Of a stretch of 44,138 nucleotides of DNA, positions 34,498-41,343 are shown one piece after another. Each line of letters opens with the position of its first letter. Position 1 is the first letter of the stretch. The stretch comes from CAZEQK01 sp964514395 (lineage in GTDB: Bacteria; Bacillota; Bacilli; Tepidibacillales; Tepidibacillaceae): the NCBI GenBank assembly GCA_964514395.1, contig CAZEQK010000025.1, forward strand, positions 1 through 44,138, written 5' to 3'. Under the pieces are notes generated by a model. It did no database searches and was not told the DNA's origin. It saw nothing but the letters and a program-made list of their open reading frames with translations. The position numbers and the translations under genes are program-made.

Positions 34498-34526
34498 TTT
34501 TTAAATAAATAGTGAGGTGAGAAGGC

Positions 34527-37238
34527 ATGCCTAAGAATAATGATGTATTCTCTGTTCGGTCTGAATTAAAGGTAAGGGATAAAGCTTTTAAGTACTATTC
34601 CCTTAAAACCCTTGAAGAAAAAGGAATTGGACAGGTTTCTAAGCTCCCATTCTCTATTAAGGTGTTATTGGAAGCTGCACTTCGTAATTTAGATGGTAAA
34701 GGTACAACAGAAGTAAATGTAAAGCAATTAGCAAATTGGACAACAGGCGCTGGAAAGGGGCAAGAGGTTTCCTTTACACCTGCGAGAATAGTATTACAGG
34801 ATTTTACTGGTGTTCCTGCAGTTGTTGATTTAGCGGCTATGCGAAAAGCAATGGCAGATGCCGGTGGGGACCCAGATAAGATTAACCCATTAGTACCTGT
34901 AGATTTAGTTATTGACCATTCCGTTATGGTTGATAAATTTGGTACCGAGGACTCATTGCAGTTTAATATGGATTTAGAGTTTGAACGTAATGCAGAAAGA
35001 TATAAATTCCTTCGTTGGGCTCAGGATTCCTTTGAAAACTTCCGAGCAGTCCCTCCAGCTTCAGGAATTATCCACCAAGTGAACCTTGAGTATTTAGCAA
35101 AGGTTGTACAGACGAAAGAAGTAGATGGAGAAGTGGAAGCTTATCCAGATAGCTTAGTAGGTACAGACTCCCATACCACCATGATTGATGGATTAGGTGT
35201 TGTTGGTTGGGGTGTTGGTGGTATTGAAGCAGAAGCAGGAATGCTTGGTCAACCATTATATTTTGTAACACCTGATGTTATCGGTTTCAAATTAACTGGT
35301 AATTTACCAGAAGGTGCAACTGCAACTGACTTAGCGTTAACAGTAGTTGAAATGCTTCGTAAAAAAGGTGTAGTTGGAAAATTTGTTGAGTTCTATGGTG
35401 ATGGACTAAGTAATATTAGTTTAGCAGACCGTGCAACAGTGGCTAACATGGCACCGGAATATGGTGCGACCATGGGATTCTTCCCAGTTGACCATGAAAC
35501 ATTAAATTATTTAAGACTTACTGGCCGTGATGAAGATCTTATTCAATTAGTTGAAGCTTATACAAAAGAACAGGGATTATTCCGTGAGGATGGAATGCCA
35601 TCACCTGTATTTACAGATACAATAGCGCTTGATTTATCTACCGTCGTTCCAAGTCTTGCAGGTCCAAAGCGTCCACAGGATCGCATTGTTCTAGATGAAA
35701 TGAAAGAGGCTTGGCACAAAACGATACGTAACCCTATTGATAAAGGTGGATTAGCTCTTTCTGAAGAAAATATTAATAGTGAGATTGAGATTACTCATCA
35801 AGATGGTGACAAATCAACATTGAAAACTGGTTCAGTTGTTATTGCTGCGATTACAAGCTGTACAAACACCTCTAACCCAAGCGTTATGTTAGGTGCTGGA
35901 CTTGTGGCAAAGAAAGCAGTTGAAAAAGGGCTAACTAAGCCTGGCTATGTGAAAAGCTCATTAACTCCTGGTTCAAGAGTGGTTACTGACTATTTAACAA
36001 ATGCAGGTCTACTTCCATATTTCGAAAAATTAGGCTTCTATGTAGCTGGATATGGGTGTACTACATGTATTGGTAACAGTGGTCCTCTTCCTGATGAAGT
36101 AAGTAAAGCGATTGAAGAGAAGGATTTAACCGTTGCTTCTGTATTATCAGGTAATCGTAACTTTGAAGGTCGAGTTCATGCGCAAGTAAAAGCAAACTAC
36201 TTGGCTTCACCACCATTAGTAGTTGCATATGCTTTAGCTGGTACGGTGGATATTGATTTAACTAATGATCCTGTAGGATATGATCAAAACAATCAACCAG
36301 TCTACTTAAAGGATATTTGGCCAACAAATGAAGAAATTAAAGAAGCAATTAGTGTAGGCTTAAATCCAGAAATATTCCGTGAGCAATATAGTTCTGTATA
36401 TGGTGCTAACGAACGTTGGAATCAAATTGATGCACCAAAGGGTAAATTGTATGATTGGGATGAGAAATCAACCTACATTCAAAACCCACCTTTCTTTGAA
36501 GGGTTAGGACCTGATATCGACGATGTAAAGGATATAAATGGGGCAAAAGCTCTTGCATTATTAGCTGATTCTGTAACAACTGATCATATCTCACCAGCAG
36601 GGAATATTAAAAATGATGGTCCAGCAGGTAAATATTTAACCGGAAATGGTGTTTTACCTAAAGACTTTAACTCCTATGGATCTCGTCGTGGTAACCACGA
36701 GGTAATGATGAGAGGAACCTTTGCAAATATCCGTATTCGTAACCAAATAGCACCAGGCACAGAAGGTGGAGTAACAAAATACTTACCAACTGATGAAGTA
36801 ATGCCTATCTATGACGCAGCGATGAAATATCAAAAGGATAATACGCCACTAGTTGTTATTGCTGGTAAAGAGTACGGAACTGGTAGTTCCCGTGACTGGG
36901 CTGCAAAAGGTACCATTCTTCTTGGAGTAAAAGCTGTTATTGCTGAAAGTTTTGAGAGAATTCACCGCAGTAATCTAGTTGGTATGGGAGTACTTCCATT
37001 ACAGTTTGCTGAAGGAATAAGCTGGAAATCATTAAACATAGATGGTACTGAAACATTTGATATTGTTGGGTTAAATAACGATGTGAAACCAGGCCAAACA
37101 GTAAAAGTGAATGCAACTCGTAAGGATGGAAGTAAGTTTGAGTTTAATGTGATTGTACGTCTTGATAGTGTGGTTGAAATTGAATACTATCGTAATGGTG
37201 GTATTTTACAAACTGTACTTCGTCAATTACGTAAATAA
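34527..37238 (+). CDS. acnA: Aconitate hydratase AcnA
   Basis: Aconitase interconverts citrate and isocitrate; in Bacillus the apo form also binds RNA under iron limitation. The 903-residue AcnA/IRP-type protein is complete. The three [4Fe-4S] cysteines are in AITSCTNTSNP (about 445) and GCTTCIGNSGPLP (about 511 and 514). VGTDSHTTMIDGLGVVGWGVGGIEAE, the C-terminal swivel domain with RRGNHEVMMRGTFANIRIRN, and GTGSSRDWAAKGT are all conserved. No other citrate-cycle gene is adjacent. The IclR-type gene is divergent and may regulate it. Confidence 0.97.
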   Translation: MPKNNDVFSVRSELKVRDKAFKYYSLKTLEEKGIGQVSKLPFSIKVLLEAALRNLDGKGTTEVNVKQLANWTTGAGKGQEVSFTPARIVLQDFTGVPAVVDLAAMRKAMADAGGDPDKINPLVPVDLVIDHSVMVDKFGTEDSLQFNMDLEFERNAERYKFLRWAQDSFENFRAVPPASGIIHQVNLEYLAKVVQTKEVDGEVEAYPDSLVGTDSHTTMIDGLGVVGWGVGGIEAEAGMLGQPLYFVTPDVIGFKLTGNLPEGATATDLALTVVEMLRKKGVVGKFVEFYGDGLSNISLADRATVANMAPEYGATMGFFPVDHETLNYLRLTGRDEDLIQLVEAYTKEQGLFREDGMPSPVFTDTIALDLSTVVPSLAGPKRPQDRIVLDEMKEAWHKTIRNPIDKGGLALSEENINSEIEITHQDGDKSTLKTGSVVIAAITSCTNTSNPSVMLGAGLVAKKAVEKGLTKPGYVKSSLTPGSRVVTDYLTNAGLLPYFEKLGFYVAGYGCTTCIGNSGPLPDEVSKAIEEKDLTVASVLSGNRNFEGRVHAQVKANYLASPPLVVAYALAGTVDIDLTNDPVGYDQNNQPVYLKDIWPTNEEIKEAISVGLNPEIFREQYSSVYGANERWNQIDAPKGKLYDWDEKSTYIQNPPFFEGLGPDIDDVKDINGAKALALLADSVTTDHISPAGNIKNDGPAGKYLTGNGVLPKDFNSYGSRRGNHEVMMRGTFANIRIRNQIAPGTEGGVTKYLPTDEVMPIYDAAMKYQKDNTPLVVIAGKEYGTGSSRDWAAKGTILLGVKAVIAESFERIHRSNLVGMGVLPLQFAEGISWKSLNIDGTETFDIVGLNNDVKPGQTVKVNATRKDGSKFEFNVIVRLDSVVEIEYYRNGGILQTVLRQLRK

Positions 37239-37261
37239 GTATTAAAAATAGGATGATAAAG

Positions 37262-37294
37262 AAGGGGAGGGTGATGGATACTCTTCCCCTTTTC
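37262..37294 (+). terminator. Terminator after acnA
   Basis: AAGGGGA pairs with TTCCCCTT across a loop of about 16 bases, followed by TTTTC. The stem is moderate. Confidence 0.65.
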
Positions 37295-37433
37295 TATGCA
37301 AAAAATGATTTCTTTTAGATAGAAATCTATCAAATTCGAAGATTTATTTCTTATCTTTTATATAAATCACTTGAACTTTATAGTTAATTATGTTAAATTA
37401 CATATGTTAAACTCCTAGAGGAGGTGTAAGGAA

Positions 37434-37670
37434 ATGGCTATCTTTTTAAAAATAGTATTAGTAGTTGTATCGATAGGATTAATTGCAGCAGTATTATTAC
37501 AATCTGGTAAAAGCGCAGGTTTATCAGGTAGTATCGGCGGTGGCGCTGAACAGTTGTTTGGTAAACAAAAGGCGCGTGGAGTTGATGCATTACTTGAGAA
37601 GCTGACGATAGGCTTAGCAGTAAGTTTTATTGTATTATCAGTAATCGTTGCCTATATCATAAAAGGTTAA
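37434..37670 (+). CDS. secG: Preprotein translocase subunit SecG
   Basis: SecG is the small membrane partner of SecYE. The 78-residue protein has two membrane segments (about 3-22 and 55-76). Between them is the family loop: LLQSGKSAGLSGSIGGGAEQLFGKQKARG. GAGGAGG lies just before the ATG. In B. subtilis secG precedes the esterase yvaK and rnr, and the order is kept here with one extra esterase. A terminator follows it directly. Confidence 0.96.
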   Translation: MAIFLKIVLVVVSIGLIAAVLLQSGKSAGLSGSIGGGAEQLFGKQKARGVDALLEKLTIGLAVSFIVLSVIVAYIIKG

Positions 37671-37710
37671 GCTTGCAACAAAACTTAAAATAATGGATAA
37701 ACTAACTTAG

Positions 37711-37734
37711 CAGCAAGGTAACTTGCTGTTTTTT
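37711..37734 (+). terminator. Terminator after secG
   Basis: CAGCAAG / CTTGCTG with a 4-base loop, followed by six T. Confidence 0.88.
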
Positions 37735-37796
37735 CATTATTTAAAACCTATATATATTGGAAAGTATTTGATTAATAAAGCGTAGGTGATAGGGAA

Positions 37797-38468
37797 ATGA
37801 CTACTAAAGGTTGTGTGTTGATTCATGGCTTTACTGGTAATCCTGAAGAGATAAAAATCCTTGCAGATCATCTTCAATCAAAGGGAGTGAGGGTTTCAAC
37901 TCCAACCTTACCAGGGCATAGTAGCAATCTTGATAAAAAGGAAATGAGAAGAGCTAATAGAAAGGATTGGCTTAAAACAGCCGAGGGGTCTCTACTGGAA
38001 ATGATGAATCAAGTAGAAGAAGTATATTTGATTGGTTTTTCGATGGGAGGAATGATAGCAACTTACCTTACGAGTAAATATCCAGTCAAAAAACTTGTTT
38101 TGCTAAGTGCCAGTGTTTATTATATTAATCCTAAAAAGGCGATTAGTGATATAAAAAATCGACCATTATCTAAGGAACAATTCATGAGATATTTATATAA
38201 AATAAAAGGAACCCCAATAAAAGCAACCTGGCATTTTAGAAAACTAGTAAAAGAGCTAAAACCATATATAGATTATATTCATGTACCTACCATCATCATT
38301 CAAGGAGAAATGGACAATCTTGTTGATCCAAGAAGTGCAAAGTATATATATGATACAATAAAATCAAAGGAAAAAGAACTGCATTATTTACCTAAATCAA
38401 AGCATATTGTATGCCTTGATTGCGAAAGGGAGAAGGTTGTTGAATTAGTAGATCAATTTCTATTTTAA
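37797..38468 (+). CDS. Alpha/beta hydrolase (esterase), first of a pair
   Basis: The 223-residue protein has the alpha/beta hydrolase fold: oxyanion region LIHGFTGNPEE, nucleophile Ser82 in GFSMGG, probable Asp in GEMDNLVDP and His in KSKHIVCLD. It has no signal peptide. It resembles the next gene over its whole length (same HGFTG start, same spacing of motifs) and so is probably an old duplicate of it. The next gene is the better match to the yvaK/Est30 carboxylesterase. The substrate is unknown. Confidence 0.85.
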   Translation: MTTKGCVLIHGFTGNPEEIKILADHLQSKGVRVSTPTLPGHSSNLDKKEMRRANRKDWLKTAEGSLLEMMNQVEEVYLIGFSMGGMIATYLTSKYPVKKLVLLSASVYYINPKKAISDIKNRPLSKEQFMRYLYKIKGTPIKATWHFRKLVKELKPYIDYIHVPTIIIQGEMDNLVDPRSAKYIYDTIKSKEKELHYLPKSKHIVCLDCEREKVVELVDQFLF

Positions 38469-38512
38469 AATAATTTATTCCATCTATATATAGCAAAAAG
38501 GTGGGGAAAAAC

Positions 38513-39253
38513 ATGAAAATAACCAAAAAAAGCCCAGAACATTTTTATTATCAGGGAAATAAAAATGTAGGATTATTATTAATACATGGCTTTACCGGCT
38601 CTGCTTCTGAAATGAGTCTATTGGGTAATTTTCTTCATGAGGAAGGGTACAGTGTTTATGCCCCTTTGTTAAAAGGACACGGCTTAACACCAGAGGATAT
38701 GGCAAAAACAAATAAAGATGATTGGTGGAATAGTGTTTTAGAGGGGTATGAATTGTTAAAGAGTAAAGGATATGATCAGATTGTAGCCGTTGGCCTTTCA
38801 ATGGGAGGAATATTGGCATTAAAGCTTGCACTTGAAAGGAAGCTTATAGGAGTGATACCAATGGCAGCACCAATTTTTGTTCATGATAAAATGATTGGTT
38901 TATCACGTTGGATTAAATATGTTAGAGCCTATCAAATTAAACAGAAAAAAAGTGATGAAATAGAAGAATATCTTGTAAGCTATGATCGAACCCCAATTGT
39001 ATGTGTTGAAAGCCTAAATCATCTTATTAGAGAAGTAAAAAGGGATTTAGAGAAAATTGAAATCCCAATACAAATCATGCAGGGCAAAAAAGATGAGACT
39101 GTAGTTACTAAAAGTGCAGTCTATATCTACGATCATGTTGGATCGATGAATAAAGTATTAAAATGGTATGAGCATTCATCTCATATCATGACACTAGATC
39201 GAGAACGAGAAAAAATATTTGGAGATATCCTTGATTTTTTAAAAAATCTATAA
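38513..39253 (+). CDS. yvaK: Carboxylesterase (YvaK/Est30-like)
   Basis: The 246-residue protein matches Est30-type carboxylesterases in length and motifs: LLIHGFTGSASEM, LLKGHGLTPEDM, nucleophile Ser96 in VGLSMGG, the Asp in GKKDETVV and the His in HSSHIMTLD. A GTG at 38501 opens the frame, but AAGGTGGGG (38499-38506) fits the ATG at 38513. Est30 hydrolyses short-chain esters; the natural substrate is not known. The place between secG and rnr is as in B. subtilis. The gene starts 44 bases after the first esterase. Confidence 0.88.
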   Translation: MKITKKSPEHFYYQGNKNVGLLLIHGFTGSASEMSLLGNFLHEEGYSVYAPLLKGHGLTPEDMAKTNKDDWWNSVLEGYELLKSKGYDQIVAVGLSMGGILALKLALERKLIGVIPMAAPIFVHDKMIGLSRWIKYVRAYQIKQKKSDEIEEYLVSYDRTPIVCVESLNHLIREVKRDLEKIEIPIQIMQGKKDETVVTKSAVYIYDHVGSMNKVLKWYEHSSHIMTLDREREKIFGDILDFLKNL

Positions 39254-39264
39254 TAAAAGAGTCT

Positions 39265-39310
39265 AAAGCCCCTCAAACGTAACGTTCAATTTCGTTTATT
39301 GAGGAGCTTT
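39265..39310 (+). terminator. Terminator after the esterase pair
   Basis: AAAGCCCCTCAA and TTGAGGAGCTTT form a 12-bp stem with one mismatch, followed by TTGGCTTTTT. Confidence 0.75.
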
Positions 39311-39348
39311 TTGGCTTTTTATATAATACCTGTCAGAGTATATATATA

Positions 39349-39936
39349 TTAATTTTGATTTAGTTGTTTTTTCAATTCTTCAATTAAATCCGGAGTTAAC
39401 TTGATACTTTCCTTATAATTAGGATGCTCGATACTTAAGTAAACGTCACCTTTGTAATCGGTAAAATCCTGTTTTCTTGTTGAATCAAAAGGAAAATGCA
39501 AATAATGTACACTTTGCGTATAATTTTCATCCTTATCCTCTTCTTGATCAGGCTCATAAGAGGTAATCGTATGTTCACCAAATCTAAGCGTGACATGATT
39601 TTCAATTCCAATAATTGTTTTATTAAATTTGCGAAGTTGTTCTTGATTAGGAATTTCGATAAACAATGTCATGGATAATTCATTTTCTTCAGGCAATAAA
39701 TCGTTATATACCTCAAGCATCTCATCTATATATTCATCTTTCGTTATTTGTTCAGCTCGAATCATTTCTTGTATTTGATAAAATACGGTTAGCTTTGATT
39801 CAAATAATCCAGAGATAAGATCACTAATTTGTACCCTTCTCTTTTTCTTTTCATTAATTACTTCCTTAAGAAATTTGTCATGTAATTTTTTGTACTCATC
39901 ATAGGATAACAAATCTGCTTTTGAAAGCTTTGCCAT
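39349..39936 (-). CDS. DUF3501 family protein
   Basis: The 195-residue protein shows the DUF3501 hallmarks: MAKLSKADLLSYDEYKKLHDKF at the start, the basic KKKRRVQISD, FYQIQEMIRAEQI and a long NDLLPEENELSMTLFIEIPN stretch. It has no cysteine and no membrane segment. In other bacteria DUF3501 genes often sit beside a rubrerythrin and an iron-sulfur protein. Here a rubrerythrin is 98 bases upstream on the same strand, but the iron-sulfur gene is missing. A role in peroxide or oxygen stress is inference. GGAGGG precedes the ATG. Confidence 0.82.
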   Translation of the reverse strand: MAKLSKADLLSYDEYKKLHDKFLKEVINEKKKRRVQISDLISGLFESKLTVFYQIQEMIRAEQITKDEYIDEMLEVYNDLLPEENELSMTLFIEIPNQEQLRKFNKTIIGIENHVTLRFGEHTITSYEPDQEEDKDENYTQSVHYLHFPFDSTRKQDFTDYKGDVYLSIEHPNYKESIKLTPDLIEELKKQLNQN

Positions 39937-39987
39937 GTAAATCCCTCCTTTTAAATATCTATTAGTAATGTAAAAAGTTGATATGAA

Positions 39988-40017
39988 AAATGGACTAAGT
40001 ATGAACCTAGTCCATTT
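39988..40017 (-). terminator. Terminator after the rubrerythrin gene
   Basis: AAATGGACTA and TAGTCCATTT form a 10-bp stem. On the minus strand it is followed by TTC. Read-through into the DUF3501 gene is possible. Confidence 0.75.
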
Positions 40018-40034
40018 AAAGCTACATCTAATGA

Positions 40035-40460
40035 TTATTCATTGATACGATCTAAAATCTTTTTAAAAGTATTAGCATGTGCTTTTTCTGATTTTGACAT
40101 GACTTCGAACCATTCAGCAATTTCATCAAAGCCTTCTTCACGAGCTACCTTTGCAAAGCCAGGATACATTTCACTAAATTCATATTCTTCTCCAGCAATA
40201 GCTGATTTTAAATTGTTAGCTGTATTCCCTACTGGTAGATCAGTTACAGGGTCACCTGCACCAAATTTAAGTAGCATATCAAAATGACCAAATGCATGGG
40301 AAGTTTCGCCATCAGCAATACGTTGGAATGAAGAGGAAATGTCAGCATGTCCTTCTACATCCGCTTGCTTTGAAAAATAAATATAACGACGGTTTGCTTG
40401 TGATTCGCCTGCAAAAGCAGCCTTAAGGTTTTCTAATGTTTTAGTGTTTTTTAATTCCAT
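40035..40460 (-). CDS. Rubrerythrin-like diiron protein without rubredoxin domain
   Basis: Rubrerythrins reduce hydrogen peroxide at a diiron centre in anaerobes. The diiron ligands are visible in FAGESQANRRY, GETSHAFGHF (ExxH), GEEYEFSEMY and SEKAHANTF (ExxH). The protein ends at ILDRINE, with no C-terminal CxxC rubredoxin domain, so it must take electrons from a separate donor. The frame opens at 40541, overlapping perR, but that part is not conserved. The ATG at 40460 has GAAGGGTG upstream and gives 141 residues (MELKNTKTLENLKAAF). It follows perR by 25 bases, in the same operon. Confidence 0.92.
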   Translation of the reverse strand: MELKNTKTLENLKAAFAGESQANRRYIYFSKQADVEGHADISSSFQRIADGETSHAFGHFDMLLKFGAGDPVTDLPVGNTANNLKSAIAGEEYEFSEMYPGFAKVAREEGFDEIAEWFEVMSKSEKAHANTFKKILDRINE

Positions 40461-40485
40461 TTTTATCACCCTTCTTTTTTTATTA

Positions 40486-40905
40486 TTATTGGTTAAGACA
40501 GATCTTACATTTACCTTTAAAGTAAAGATGCTTTTCATCAATTTTAAATCCTTCTAAGGTATCTAAATGTAAGTCTGACATATCAATAGTTACATCATAA
40601 ATCCTTCCACATTGAGTACATTTAAAATGACCATGATGTGACATAATAACATCATATCTTGTTTCATTTTCTTCTATGGTTATAACAGAAGCTATATCTT
40701 TATCTATAAACAAATTGAGTGTGTTGTAAACTGTTGTTTTTGAAAGGGTAGGAATATCTTTAACAATATGTTTATATATTTCATCCACTGTAGGATGATT
40801 ATTACTATTCCTAATATATTCAAAGATTTTAATACGTTGGAAGGAAGGCTTAATTTTATGTGCTATAAGATAATCGCCCGTAGTACTAAATAAATTCTTT
40901 TCCAT
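40486..40905 (-). CDS. perR: Peroxide-responsive Fur-family repressor PerR
   Basis: The residue numbering matches B. subtilis PerR: regulatory metal ligands His37, Asp85, His91, His93 and Asp104 are all present. The structural zinc cysteines are Cys96, Cys99, Cys133 and Cys136. Asp at 104, where Fur proteins usually have Glu, favours PerR over Fur. The winged helix includes PTVDEIYKHI and LSKTTVYNTLNLFIDK. Length is 139 residues. AAAGGAG precedes the ATG. It heads the perR-rubrerythrin operon and has a PerR-type box at its promoter, so it is probably autoregulated and inactivated by peroxide oxidation of the two histidines. Confidence 0.92.
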   Translation of the reverse strand: MEKNLFSTTGDYLIAHKIKPSFQRIKIFEYIRNSNNHPTVDEIYKHIVKDIPTLSKTTVYNTLNLFIDKDIASVITIEENETRYDVIMSHHGHFKCTQCGRIYDVTIDMSDLHLDTLEGFKIDEKHLYFKGKCKICLNQ

Positions 40906-40940
40906 ATTGTACTCCTTTCAAAAATGTAATAAAAATAAAA

Positions 40941-40955
40941 ATGTAATGATTACAA
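40941..40955. promoter_or_regulatory. PerR box of the perR-rbr operon
   Basis: ATGTAATGATTACAA matches the known Per box TTATAATNATTATAA at 12 of 14 fixed positions and is a 6-1-6 palindrome. It begins 5 bases downstream of the -10, across the expected transcription start. A half-site ATGTAAT recurs at 40924-40930. Confidence 0.85.
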
Positions 40956-40960
40956 TTATT

Positions 40961-40989
40961 ATTATATTGGGTATTTAAAAAACTGTCAA
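40961..40989 (-). promoter_or_regulatory. Consensus sigma-A promoter of perR-rbr
   Basis: On the minus strand: TTGACA (plus 40984-40989), 17 bp and TATAAT (plus 40961-40966), a perfect match in both hexamers and the spacing. Such a strong promoter makes sense only under tight repression, as the PerR box suggests. Confidence 0.9.
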
Positions 40990-41000
40990 GTCTAATTTTG

Positions 41001-41110
41001 TCCAATAACAAACCGCAGGTAATGTGTACTGGAATAAGCAGGGCTAAGCTCCTAGATAAGTTAATCTAACAGTAAGATGTTTCTAAAACTTCATTTGAAT
41101 GAAGCTTTAT
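41001..41110 (+). repeat. Structured intergenic repeat, copy 7, decayed
   Basis: GGGCTAAGCTCC followed by TAGATAAG, and TGAATGAAG, are clearly kept. The 5' part (CCAATAACAAACCG) aligns with CCGATAGCAAAGCG of the consensus. The first stem is destroyed and the second is replaced by CTTCATT / AATGAAG. It lies between the perR promoter and rnr. The rest of the gap (41111-41343) is AT-rich with no clear feature beyond a weak TTGAAA / TATTAT pair. Confidence 0.7.
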
Positions 41111-41343
41111 TTATTTTAACCAAAATATATCTTTCAAATATTAAGGAATAAATTAGTAAATAATTAAAAAAATTGGCTATGGATTTAGCTGTTCTTCTGA
41201 TAATATATGTATAGCAAATGGTAAGAAGTATTTTCTTTGAAAGCTGAAAATATAGATGGAATATTATGAATCAACCATATTTGGGGTAGAATAGATTGTA
41301 TTATTCCATATAAATATACATGTTTTTAGAAAGGGTGTAAGTA

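Noticed and set aside
40461..40541. A 27-residue N-terminal extension of rubrerythrin overlapping perR
   Set aside because: It is basic and unconserved, and the ATG at 40460 has a good ribosome binding site and the usual rubrerythrin N-terminus.
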